Shown here in pieces: positions 51,365-61,073 of a DNA stretch of 64,000 nucleotides (its first letter is position 1; each line of letters starts with the position of its first letter). Origin of the DNA: an uncultured beta proteobacterium (GTDB lineage: Bacteria; Pseudomonadota; Gammaproteobacteria; Burkholderiales; Rhodocyclaceae). The position numbers and the translations under genes are program-made. The notes below the pieces were generated by a model. That model had not been told where the DNA came from, ran no database searches, and saw nothing but the letters and a program-made list of their open reading frames with translations. The stretch is from contig CAIVQO010000048.1 in assembly GCA_903908065.1 (NCBI GenBank), forward strand, positions 1-64,000, given 5' to 3'.

Positions 51365-52636
51365 ATGAAGATCGAAACCATCGCCGTACACGGCGGCTAC
51401 AGCCCGGACCCCACCACCAAGGCGGTTGCGGTGCCCATCTACCAGACCACATCCTACGCCTTCGACAACACCCAGCACGGTGCCGACCTGTTCGACCTCA
51501 AGGTCGCCGGCAACATCTACACGCGCATCATGAACCCGACCACCGACGTGCTGGAAAAGCGCATGGCCGAGCTCGAAGGCGGCATCGCAGCGCTGGGCGT
51601 GGCCTCGGGCATGGCGGCGATCACCTACGCGATCCAGACCATCGCCGAAGCCGGCGACAACATCGTCTCGGTCGGCACGCTCTACGGCGGCACCTACAAC
51701 CTCTTTGCCCACACCCTGCCGCAGTACGGCATCGAGGTGCGTTTCGCCGACTACCGCAACCCGGAAAGCTTCAAGCCGCTGATCGACGGCCGCACCAAGG
51801 CGGTGTTCTGCGAATCCATCGGCAACCCGCTGGGCAATGTGGTCGACCTGGCCGCCCTGGCCAAGATCGCCCATGACGCCGGCGTGCCGCTGATCGTGGA
51901 CAACACCGTGCCGACGCCCTACCTCTGCCGCCCCTTCGAGCACGGCGCCGACATCGTGGTGCATGCGCTGACCAAATACCTCGGCGGCCATGGCAACAGC
52001 ATCGGTGGCGTCATCGTCGATTCCGGCAAATTCCCCTGGGCGCAGCACAAGGAACGCTTCAAGCGCCTCAACACACCCGACGTCTCCTACCACGGCGTGG
52101 TCTACACCGAGGCGCTGGGCCCTGCCGCCTACATCGGCCGTGCGCGCGTGGTGCCGCTGCGCAACACCGGCTCGGCGATCTCGCCCTTCAATTCCTTCCT
52201 GATCCTGCAGGGCATCGAGACCCTGGCCCTGCGGATGGACCGCATCTGCAAAAACACGCTGGCGGTGGCCAATTACCTCAAGGGCCATGCCAAGGTCGGC
52301 TGGGTGAATTACGCCGGCCTGCCCGACCATGCCGACCACGCGCTGGTGCAGAAGTACTGCGGCGGCCGCGCCTCGGGCATCCTCTCTTTTGGTGTGAAGG
52401 GTGGAGCCGCTGCAGGCGCCCGTTTCCAGGATGCGCTGAAGCTGGTGACACGCCTGGTCAATATCGGCGATGCCAAGAGCCTGGCCTGCCACCCCGCAAG
52501 CACCACGCACCGCCAGCTTTCACCGGAAGAGATGAAGAAAGCCGGCGTCTCGGAAGACATGGTGCGCCTCTCGATCGGCATCGAGCACATCGACGACATC
52601 AAGGCCGACCTGGAGCAGGCGCTGGCCGCGGTCTGA
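51365..52636 (+). CDS. metY: O-acetylhomoserine sulfhydrylase (MetY), PLP enzyme
   Basis: A 423-residue Cys/Met-metabolism PLP enzyme that makes homocysteine from O-acetylhomoserine and sulfide. The PLP-lysine is in ADIVVHALTKYLGGHGNSIGG, and conserved regions GIAALGVASGMAAITYAI, NPLGNVVDLAALAKIAHDAGVPLIVDNT and HPASTTHRQLSPEE fit the family. Length (about 425) fits O-acetylhomoserine sulfhydrylases rather than the shorter cystathionine enzymes. AAAGGAGG precedes the ATG at 51365. It is divergent from the hydrolase genes. Confidence 0.94.
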   Translation: MKIETIAVHGGYSPDPTTKAVAVPIYQTTSYAFDNTQHGADLFDLKVAGNIYTRIMNPTTDVLEKRMAELEGGIAALGVASGMAAITYAIQTIAEAGDNIVSVGTLYGGTYNLFAHTLPQYGIEVRFADYRNPESFKPLIDGRTKAVFCESIGNPLGNVVDLAALAKIAHDAGVPLIVDNTVPTPYLCRPFEHGADIVVHALTKYLGGHGNSIGGVIVDSGKFPWAQHKERFKRLNTPDVSYHGVVYTEALGPAAYIGRARVVPLRNTGSAISPFNSFLILQGIETLALRMDRICKNTLAVANYLKGHAKVGWVNYAGLPDHADHALVQKYCGGRASGILSFGVKGGAAAGARFQDALKLVTRLVNIGDAKSLACHPASTTHRQLSPEEMKKAGVSEDMVRLSIGIEHIDDIKADLEQALAAV

Positions 52637-52656
52637 GCATTCACACCGGAAAGACA

Positions 52657-52688
52657 ACGGCCGCCGGATTACCGGCGGCCGTTTTTTT
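52657..52688 (+). terminator. Rho-independent terminator after metY
   Basis: Perfect stem ACGGCCGCCGG / CCGGCGGCCGT with a four-base loop ATTA, followed by seven T. It closes metY; the convergent lysine-rich protein gene ends 7 bases later. Confidence 0.93.
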
Positions 52689-52694
52689 GGCGCC

Positions 52695-53042
52695 TTAATT
52701 GGCCGCCGCCTTTTCCTTCCGCGCCACCTTCTTGTCGGCGTGAAGCTTTTTGTGGTCCGACTTGAGTTTCTCTCGGTCGGCCTTGACGTTGGCACGATCG
52801 GCCGCAAGCTTCTCCTTGTCGGCCTTCAAGGCATCCTTGTTGCCTGCTGCCTTGTCAGCCTTCAACTTGTCCTTATCGGCCTTCAACGTCGCCTTGTCGG
52901 CCTGCAGCTTTTCCTTGTCCTGCTTGATCTGGGCCTTGTCGGCCGCGACAGTCGTGTTGGCGGCGGGTGCGCCCTGCGCCTGGGCGTTGAAAGCAACGCC
53001 GGCAAACAACGCAGCGGCGAGGGCAAGTTGCTTGGCATTCAT
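52695..53042 (-). CDS. Secreted Lys/Asp-rich coiled-coil repeat protein of unknown function
   Basis: A 115-residue protein with a signal peptide (MNAKQLALAAALFAGVAFNAQAQ). The mature part is almost wholly charged and helical, built of seven-residue repeats of K-L-x-A-D-K type (KEKLQADKATLKADKDKLKADK). AAGGAGACAAAAATG sets the start. No family recognised. The architecture matches the arginine-type protein at 34.6 kb. A small periplasmic, possibly metal- or polyanion-buffering protein is only a guess. Confidence 0.72.
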   Translation of the reverse strand: MNAKQLALAAALFAGVAFNAQAQGAPAANTTVAADKAQIKQDKEKLQADKATLKADKDKLKADKAAGNKDALKADKEKLAADRANVKADREKLKSDHKKLHADKKVARKEKAAAN

Positions 53043-53137
53043 TTTTGTCTCCTTGGTTAATGAGGACCACGCTTGGCCCGTAGACCAACAACGCTCTGCG
53101 CTGAGCCGGCGCTGACACCCAACTGTAAGCATCTGTA

Positions 53138-55063
<1,926 letters not shown>

Positions 55064-56275
55064 CTAGAGCCACTTCTGCAGCGGATAGCCACCCAGCAGC
55101 GGCCGTTGCAGCGCCGCCGCCGCGATCTGGCGGCCCCACTTGAATTCCTTGAACAGCACGATGAAGTTCCACATGTCGCGCAACACCAGCTTGCGCTCGC
55201 GCCAGGAGAGCTTCATCAAGGCCTCGGGGAAGTCGGCTTCATGCGGGCGGTCGAAGGCGATCTTGAGCGGGTTCCACTGGTCGCTGCAGCGGCGCACTTC
55301 CGAGGCGATCATCTTGCGGTAGATCTCCTGCACCGGTCGGTTGCGCCGCTGCGCCTCGACAATGGCCTCGCCGGAGATCGCCCCCGAATGCAGGGCGCAA
55401 CTCATGCCCTCGCCGATCATGTTGAGGAAGCCGGCCGCCTGCCCGGTCACCAATACGTTGCCCTTGCCGAAGATGTAGCGGTTGATCAGCGAGGGGCCGA
55501 AGTTCTCGGCGCAGCCTTCGTGGTCGTCGTCCGCCGGCTTGAGCTGCACGCCGTGCTTGTCGCGCAGGTAGGCCTCGACCACCTGGTGCTTCCGCGCAAA
55601 ATTGTCGCCACGCTTGAAACCGACGCCGACGATCTGCCGCCCGTCGCGCGCGTGGCTCCAGGTGTAATGGCCAAGGCCGGGGTGGAACCAGAAATGGAAG
55701 TACTCGGGCGAAAGCGGGCAGTCGATGATCTCGTGGAATTTCTGGCCGACGAAGAACCAGGGGATCTGCTTGGTGTAATCCGGATAGACGGCGCGCACCA
55801 CCAGCGAACTCGGACCATCGGCGCCGATCACCTGGCGCGCGCGGTACTCGATCGGCTCGCCATTTCGCACCGCGCGTACCAGCACATGGTCGCCCTTGTC
55901 CTCCAGCCCGGCGAAGGAGGTGCGGTCATGGGCCTCGGCGCCGCTGCGCTGGATCGCCCAGTAGTCGGAATACTTGCGATGCAGGTGCGGCGTGGTGCCA
56001 TGGAAGAAGTCCATCGGCATTTCGACGCGGCAGGGGAAATGGAAGGTGACGCCACGGCAGGAGGTCGGCTCGTGCAGCACTTCGCGCGGCAGGGGACCGA
56101 AATTCTCGAGCAGGAAGCGATGGCCGCGCGGCGATAGGATGCCGGAACAGATCTTGTGGCGCGGCAGCTCCTTGCGCTCGAGGATCACGGTTTCCAGTCC
56201 CGCATCCACGGTGCGCTTGGCGGCGGCAGCGGCGGCGAGGCTGGCACCGACGATCAGGACATCGACATCACGCAT
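55064..56275 (-). CDS. FAD-dependent oxidoreductase of the geranylgeranyl reductase family
   Basis: A 403-residue flavoprotein. The N-terminal dinucleotide motif VLIVGASLAAAAAAKRTVDAGLETVILERKELPRHKICSGILSPRG is typical of the geranylgeranyl-reductase group, and VIGADGPSSLVVRAVYP and NVLVTGQAAGFLNMIGEGMSCALHSGAISGEAI are conserved FAD-contacting segments. Such enzymes reduce isoprenoid double bonds or oxidise/hydroxylate small molecules. Here the substrate is unknown. It lies 15 bases after the 4Fe-4S gene and 10 before a small gene in one operon. Confidence 0.82.
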   Translation of the reverse strand: MRDVDVLIVGASLAAAAAAKRTVDAGLETVILERKELPRHKICSGILSPRGHRFLLENFGPLPREVLHEPTSCRGVTFHFPCRVEMPMDFFHGTTPHLHRKYSDYWAIQRSGAEAHDRTSFAGLEDKGDHVLVRAVRNGEPIEYRARQVIGADGPSSLVVRAVYPDYTKQIPWFFVGQKFHEIIDCPLSPEYFHFWFHPGLGHYTWSHARDGRQIVGVGFKRGDNFARKHQVVEAYLRDKHGVQLKPADDDHEGCAENFGPSLINRYIFGKGNVLVTGQAAGFLNMIGEGMSCALHSGAISGEAIVEAQRRNRPVQEIYRKMIASEVRRCSDQWNPLKIAFDRPHEADFPEALMKLSWRERKLVLRDMWNFIVLFKEFKWGRQIAAAALQRPLLGGYPLQKWL

Positions 56276-56290
56276 TTCGGCAATCCTCGT

Positions 56291-57244
56291 TCAGGCGTCG
56301 GCGAGTTCGGCCAAGTGCAGCACCGGCACCCCGGCCACGCGGCGAAGCAGATCACGCTCGGCCGGGTTTTCGACCAGGACTCGTGCCGGCTGGCGCCCGT
56401 GGAGCATCCAGCCGGCCTGCGCCAGGTCCTCGGCCGACGGCCCCATGCGCAGGCCGGGATAGCCGCTGGCGCGTGGCGGCACCGCAATGCGTTGCAGGTC
56501 GAGGTTGATGGCGCAGCCGGTCTCCTTGCGCAACGCATCGTAATGGGCGACGAGGCGAGGCTGGTCGGCATGGTAGGCACGCGCCTCGATCACATAAAAG
56601 TCGGCGCTGGCGATACGGCGACGAATCGCCGGCAGATTGCCCAGGACCTGGCCCAGGCCTTGCAGTCTGGCGCCGGGCAATTCCCGACGCAACCAGCGCA
56701 ACAACAGCCCGTCGCCGACCACCAGGCTGCGTCCTTCCAGGCCGGCGAGGAAACGCCGTTTGCGCACCGGATCGATGTCGCCGCCGATTTCCAGCGCCAC
56801 CGCAAGGTCTGCGCCGTCGTCCTGCGCAGCCCGCAGGCCAAGCAGGGCCTCGACGCGCGCCAGCAGGCCGGCATCGGCATGCAAGGCGGCCCCCGGCAGC
56901 AGCAGCGCCCCGGCCGGCGCGGCGCTCGCATCGGCCGCCGCTTGCTGGTAGCCGACCTGCAGCACCGCCAGATCCGGCGGCAGTTCGAGTTCGCGGCGCA
57001 GGTCGACGATCATGTCCGTCAGCGCGATGTCTTCCGGACAGACCGGATCGCAGGCGCCGCACAGGGTGCAGGCATCCAGCACCTCGGCCAGTTCGGCCGC
57101 CTCGGCGCCGTTTTGGCGCGCCTTGGCAATGCCTTCCGGGCTGTAGCGCGGGTCGCGCCGCGCACGCCACATCGGGCACACCAGGCGGCACAGGCTGCAA
57201 CCGCTGCACGCGGGGTACTCGCGGGGATGTGCGCTCGAATACAT
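56291..57244 (-). CDS. (4Fe-4S)2 ferredoxin-like redox partner protein
   Basis: A 317-residue protein. Two [4Fe-4S] motifs are close to the N-terminus: Cys13, Cys16, Cys19, Cys23 (CSGCSLCRLVCP) and Cys59, Cys62, Cys65, Cys69 (CTLCGACDPVCP). The remaining 240 residues lack the CCG repeats found in GlcF or HdrB, so it is not a standard glycolate-oxidase or heterodisulfide-reductase subunit. The start ATG shares its A with the stop of the upstream FAD oxidase (TGATG), so translation is coupled. It likely takes electrons from the FAD enzyme. Confidence 0.82.
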   Translation of the reverse strand: MYSSAHPREYPACSGCSLCRLVCPMWRARRDPRYSPEGIAKARQNGAEAAELAEVLDACTLCGACDPVCPEDIALTDMIVDLRRELELPPDLAVLQVGYQQAAADASAAPAGALLLPGAALHADAGLLARVEALLGLRAAQDDGADLAVALEIGGDIDPVRKRRFLAGLEGRSLVVGDGLLLRWLRRELPGARLQGLGQVLGNLPAIRRRIASADFYVIEARAYHADQPRLVAHYDALRKETGCAINLDLQRIAVPPRASGYPGLRMGPSAEDLAQAGWMLHGRQPARVLVENPAERDLLRRVAGVPVLHLAELADA

Positions 57245-58800
57245 CAGAAGATCACGTCGCGGTTGAGGATCATCGCCGGGTCGGCCTTGCGTTTCATCGC
57301 CAGGTGGCGGTCCACCAGCGCATCGCCGAAGACGCGGCGGATGTAACCCTTCATCATGCCGCCGAAGCGGTAATAGCTCGCACCCATGTCCACGCCGATG
57401 TCGTAGATGGCATTCTTGAAGGACTGGAAGTGGTCGCGGCTGTACACCTCGCCCTCGATCATCGGCTCGAACTCGCAGCCGTAGGCCCAGCCCTCGGCGC
57501 CAGGCGGGATGCAGCTCATTTCGTAATGCGCCGCGTGGTCGGCGCGCAGCTTGATGCCGACGCAGTAGAGCGTGTAGTGGCGGAAATATTTGCGGCACAC
57601 CGCATTGCCGCGCTCGACCGCCTCGACGAACTTGTCCGCCGTGGTGGCGAGGTCGGGAATCACCATGTTGCGCGAGCCCCAGTGCTTCCACACCGCGCGC
57701 GAGAAGACCACGGTGCGGTCGTCCATGCGCCCGTCGCGATGGAACTCGGGTCGGCGGAACTCGGGGAACACCGCCTGCTTGCGTTTCAGCAGGTAGAGCG
57801 CCTCGCCCAGCCGCCAGGGTCGGCGCGCATAGTGGCCGACCATGCACAGGGCGAAGCCGAATTCGCCGTGGCCACGCAGTTGCTTTTCCCAGTTCGCCTT
57901 GAAGGCCGCCTCGCGCTCGGCGGAATCAAAGGCCACCAGCAGGTTCACGGCGCAGTCCATGATGGTCAGGATGCCCGAGTAGTCGCTGGCGTCGTTACGG
58001 TCCAGCAGCTGCAAATCATCGATCGCCTCACGCAGCGTCGAGTAGTAGTAGTAATGCATGGAGAGCGGCGTGTAGGGCCGGATCTTCAGCGTCGCCTCGG
58101 TGATCACGCCGAACTGGCCGTAGCCGAGGATCACGCGCTGGAAGAGCTCCGCGTTCTCGCTGTCGGAACATTCGACGATCTCGCCGGTGGGCGTCACCAC
58201 CTGCAGCGCAATCGCCTGGTCGGCGCTGCAACCCAAGCGCGCCGAATTCACGTCGATGCCGCCAACACCCAGGGTGCCGCCGACGGACGAGGTCATGTTG
58301 AGCGGCGCGGAGAGGTAATCGAGGCCCTCGCGGCGCAGTTCTTCCGCCAGGCCATGCCAATAGATGCCCGCCTCGGTACGTACCGTCATGGCCGCGCGAT
58401 CGATCGTCAGCACCCGGCTCATGCCGGTCATGTCGAGCAGCACGCCGCCGTAGGCCACGGATTCGCCCTCGGTGGTCAGCCCGCCGCCGCGTGCCGTGAC
58501 CGGTACCCGGTGGGCCTGCGCCGCCCTGAGCAAGACGGCGACCTGGGCCGCGCTGCGCGCCACCACCACGCCATGCGGCATGCCGTAGGCCGTGCCACCG
58601 GCATCGGTGGCGAAGATGCCCCGTGCCGAGGCGCTTTCGGCGACGTCGACACCCGCCGTGCGCAATTCGGCGACAAAGCCCGGCCAGCCCTCGCCGTTCC
58701 AGCGCGCGGGATTGGTCTGCTGACGGACGATGCCCTGCAGGGCGTCAGGCGCCACCGGGCAGGGGCCGACGGTGCCGGGTTCGACGAGTGGAATGTCCAA
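57244..58800 (-). CDS. FAD-binding oxidoreductase (PCMH type, cytokinin-dehydrogenase/GlcD-like)
   Basis: A 518-residue flavoprotein. The PCMH FAD-binding domain is seen in GVVVARSAAQVAVLLRAAQAHRVPVTARGGGLTTEGES, then SSVGGTLGVGGIDVNSARLG and VVTPTGEIVECSDSENAELFQRVILGYGQFGVITEATLKIRP. The last segment resembles cytokinin-dehydrogenase and related oxidases. The His that carries covalent FAD in those enzymes (RGHS) is absent here, implying non-covalent FAD. The start is TTG at 58800: an in-frame stop lies 8 codons upstream, and no ATG occurs for 73 codons. Substrate unknown. Confidence 0.82.
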   Translation of the reverse strand: MDIPLVEPGTVGPCPVAPDALQGIVRQQTNPARWNGEGWPGFVAELRTAGVDVAESASARGIFATDAGGTAYGMPHGVVVARSAAQVAVLLRAAQAHRVPVTARGGGLTTEGESVAYGGVLLDMTGMSRVLTIDRAAMTVRTEAGIYWHGLAEELRREGLDYLSAPLNMTSSVGGTLGVGGIDVNSARLGCSADQAIALQVVTPTGEIVECSDSENAELFQRVILGYGQFGVITEATLKIRPYTPLSMHYYYYSTLREAIDDLQLLDRNDASDYSGILTIMDCAVNLLVAFDSAEREAAFKANWEKQLRGHGEFGFALCMVGHYARRPWRLGEALYLLKRKQAVFPEFRRPEFHRDGRMDDRTVVFSRAVWKHWGSRNMVIPDLATTADKFVEAVERGNAVCRKYFRHYTLYCVGIKLRADHAAHYEMSCIPPGAEGWAYGCEFEPMIEGEVYSRDHFQSFKNAIYDIGVDMGASYYRFGGMMKGYIRRVFGDALVDRHLAMKRKADPAMILNRDVIF

Positions 58801-58869
58801 GGGAAGCGATCCAAACCAAAATCAGCGGGAATGATAACCCGCGCCACGCAGCAAGGCTTTCACGCAACA

Positions 58870-58895
58870 AAAAAGCGCCCCGAAGAGCGCTTTTT
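58870..58895. terminator. Hairpin terminator, probably the original tRNA-Asp terminator
   Basis: Arms AAAAAGCGC/GCGCTTTTT with an 8-base loop, A- and T-flanked, so usable on both strands. On the minus strand it sits just past the left tRNA-Asp repeat. Before the element inserted it would have followed tRNA-Asp directly. Confidence 0.8.
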
Positions 58896-58902
58896 CATTC
58901 TT

Positions 58903-58927
58903 ATGCGTGGCGGAGTGGACGGGACTC
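58903..58927. repeat. Left 25-bp attachment-site repeat (displaced tRNA-Asp end)
   Basis: Starts ATGCGTGGCGGAG and ends GGACGGGACTC, identical over 25 bases to the right copy. Both flanks then diverge. Confidence 0.9.
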
Positions 58928-58986
58928 TCCGACAAGTCACCTCCGAACCCTTACTACTGCGTATATAAAGGCCTCCAAGGGTATCG

Positions 58987-59011
58987 CGTGTGGTAAAAGC
59001 GTGTGGTAAAT
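58987..59011. repeat. Left arm-type repeat pair
   Basis: Two copies of CGTGTGGTAAA spaced 13 bases (start to start), ending AAAT. The 25-bp unit matches the right-end unit at 24 positions, in direct orientation. Likely integrase arm-binding sites. Confidence 0.7.
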
Positions 59012-59044
59012 TGGGTTCCTGCCTAAGCCACTTTACCCCTCATC

Positions 59045-60160
59045 ATGTCCCATTTAGAACGCAGACGGAACCTTTGGTACGCCCGCCTGACCGTCCCCGT
59101 TGATGCCCGGGGCAAGCTGGGGAAATTCCGATTCTTCCAATCCTTGGGCACCCCCGACAAAGCGGAGGCGAAAATTCTGGCTGCCCCTCTGGTCGCCAAG
59201 TGGAAGGCCACCATCAGGCAAGCACGGGGGGTATCGAACGCCCTCCACGATGAGGCCCAGCGGTGGCGACAAGCCCTCAAGGAACAAGCCACGACAGACC
59301 GGCAGATGGGCGACGAGGATGGCATGGGCACATTGGAGCTACATGAACATCTTCAAAACCGTGAGGAACACATCCGCAGAACGAAGGGGCCTGAAGTTGC
59401 CGATACCTTTGGTGGACTCGTTGAGGGCAAGCTGACTCCAACAGATAGCCATCGCGAGGCATGGGAAAGCCAACTTGACGCCACACCCAAGACCAAGGAC
59501 CAGATGAAGAAGGACTTGCTCATTCTCATCGCCAGGTTCAGCACCCTTGAGGGCATCACCAAGAGTTCGGTAAAGAAATGGGTCGAGGCCATGAAGGCAG
59601 AGGGTAAATCTCACGCCACCCTTGATCGCATTTTTGTGGCTGCCCGTAACTACTGGCGCTACCTGCAGGCCCACGATGTGGTCCCCATGGAACTGACGCC
59701 ATTCAAGGGAGCCCTAGAACTCGGAAAGGCAGCCGACACCAAGGCCAAGAAGAGAGGAAAGTCCGCAAACCTCCCATACGATCCAAAGGAGGTCGTTAGT
59801 CTGTACAAGGCAGCTGTAGCCGGCCGGGGAGTTCGCCCCTCTCCTGACCCTGAGTTAGCCGCGTTGATCAAGCTGGGTGCTTACACGGGCGCACGGATCG
59901 AAGAACTATGTTCCATCGAGGTATCTCAGATCAAAAAAGGTACCTTCTACATCGAAGATGCAAAGACCCCGGCAGGCGTTCGAGAGGTTCCCATACATAG
60001 CAAGCTGGCCGATCTGGTGAATTCGCTCGTGAAGAAAGGCACCCCAGCAGGGGAAACCTCTCGATCCGATCACCATCTGGTGGGACGGGAAGGGGTGGGC
60101 ATGCGTGGATGGGCATCACAGGATCGCTGCTTATCAGCAGGCAGGCTGGGCCGAACGTGA
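59045..60160 (+). pseudogene. int: Tyrosine recombinase/integrase, catalytic C-terminus deleted
   Basis: A 371-codon frame. Residues 1-335 look like a phage/island tyrosine integrase: N-terminal arm-binding region (MSHLERRRNLWYARLTVP, FRFFQSLGTPDKAEAKILAAPLVAKW), core-binding domain, and start of the catalytic domain with Arg284 (GAYTGARIEELCSIEV) and Lys at about 308 (IEDAKTPAGVREVPIH). After about residue 339 the sequence turns to out-of-frame junk; the HxxR box and the nucleophilic tyrosine are missing. A deletion fused it to a ParB-like gene. It should be inactive. Confidence 0.85.
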
Positions 60161-60653
60161 CGTCCCAGTTGAAGCCTTCAGTGGAACCCTTGAGGATGCC
60201 ATCGCAAGGGCAGCCAAAGGCAATACGCGGGACAAGCTGTCGATGAGCAGCAGGGAGAAAACTGAAACCGCTTGGCGGCTTACCACCACCGAGCCACCCT
60301 ACTCAAAGGCCACAGTGGTGGATATCTCGGGAGTAAGCGATGGGACGGTTGCTTCGATGCGGAGAGTAAAGGCGATGCTTCTCAAGAAGAACTCCGAGCA
60401 TGATCTTAGTGACCTCACTTGGAGAAGCGCTCGAATGCTTGCGGAGGGGAAGGCCGACGAAGAAATCAACTGGGAGGAGCAGACTGAAAAGGAGGCCCAA
60501 GACCTCGCCAAACTACTTGTGCGGCACCTTGGCAAGCGGGGGTACCAACGTCGTGAAGCCTTTGCGAGAGCCTTGGAGATTTACGACGCTACTCTCCCCG
60601 GTTTTCTTCAAGAGCACTGGGAGTTGAACGCACAGGAAGACGAGGGGTAGCGT
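60048..60653 (+). pseudogene. ParB-like nuclease-domain protein, N-terminus lost
   Basis: A coding remnant in a different frame from the integrase. In-frame residues before the first usable start read LDPITIWWDGKGWACVDGHHRIAAYQQAGW, containing the ParB/sulfiredoxin motif GHHRIAAY. A possible GTG start at 60105 gives a 181-residue product. It continues with a helix-turn-helix-like KATVVDISGVSDGTVASMRRVKAM and a charged C-terminus. The N-terminal part is absent and the junction with the integrase lies near 60045-60060, indicating one deletion event. Confidence 0.75.
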
Positions 60654-60681
60654 TCGGGATCAGGCTATGCATCCTTATAGC

Positions 60682-60695
60682 TATGCAATTGCATA
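60682..60695. repeat. 14-bp palindrome in the element
   Basis: TATGCAATTGCATA, a perfect palindrome with a related CTATGCAT 18 bases earlier. Possible operator or excision-factor site. Weak evidence. Confidence 0.3.
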
Positions 60696-60775
60696 CCCGT
60701 AGTGCCGCCGACCCGCCCTTCTCCGAAGCAATCGGGGGCTAACAGGGCGGGAAAGGACGCCTTGCGGGAGGCAAA

Positions 60776-60800
60776 CGTGTGGTAAAAACGTGTGGTAAAT
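60776..60800. repeat. Right arm-type repeat pair
   Basis: Two copies of CGTGTGGTAAA, ending AAAT, matching the left unit at 24 of 25 bases in the same orientation. It lies 56 bases inside the right att repeat; the left unit lies 59 bases inside the left repeat. Confidence 0.7.
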
Positions 60801-60804
60801 AAGA

Positions 60805-60852
60805 AAACCCTGATCTCGCCAACCTATTGAGTTGCTTGAGAAATCAGGGTTT
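60805..60852 (-). terminator. Element-borne terminator for tRNA-Asp
   Basis: On the minus strand, just after tRNA-Asp, AAACCCTGAT pairs with ATCAGGGTTT (with an extra CTC/GAG pairing) and is followed by a T-rich run. It probably replaces the original terminator left at 58870-58895. Confidence 0.7.
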
Positions 60853-60856
60853 ATCG

Positions 60857-60881
60857 ATGCGTGGCGGAGTGGACGGGACTC
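60857..60881. repeat. Right 25-bp attachment-site repeat (within intact tRNA-Asp)
   Basis: Identical to 58903-58927. It covers the encoded CCA, acceptor 3' strand and T-arm of tRNA-Asp plus five flanking bases, a common target of tyrosine integrases. Confidence 0.9.
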
Positions 60882-60938
60882 GAACCCGCGACCCCCGGCG
60901 TGACAGGCCGGTATTCTAACCAACTGAACTACCACTCC
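60862..60938 (-). tRNA. tRNA-Asp (anticodon GTC)
   Basis: A 77-base tRNA on the minus strand, starting GGAGTGGTAGTTCAG, acceptor GGAGTGG/CCACTCC, anticodon loop CTGTCAC (GTC, aspartate), ending GCCA with encoded CCA. Its 3' end is the integration target of the adjacent element, and the restored sequence keeps the tRNA whole. Confidence 0.96.
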
Positions 60939-61073
60939 CCGCTGAAGAGGCGCGCATTCTGCCACAGGGATGCGGTCCGTGCAAGAAATCTTGCGCCTGA
61001 TCGTCGAAGCGCTTGACTTCACATGCCGGGCAGGCTGCAATTCCGGTCTTTCGCCCACTGTTTCGAGGAAGCC

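Larger units (their letters stand above)
58903..60881. mobile_element. Decayed integrative element in the 3' end of tRNA-Asp
   Basis: About 1.98 kb lies between two perfect 25-bp direct repeats. The right copy contains the last 20 bases of tRNA-Asp; the left copy is the displaced tRNA end. Inside are a 3'-truncated tyrosine integrase, a ParB-like remnant, matching arm-type repeats at both ends and a hairpin that gives tRNA-Asp a new terminator. Base composition is visibly less GC-rich than the flanks. No cargo beyond these parts is seen. The element lacks a complete integrase and is probably immobile. Confidence 0.85.
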
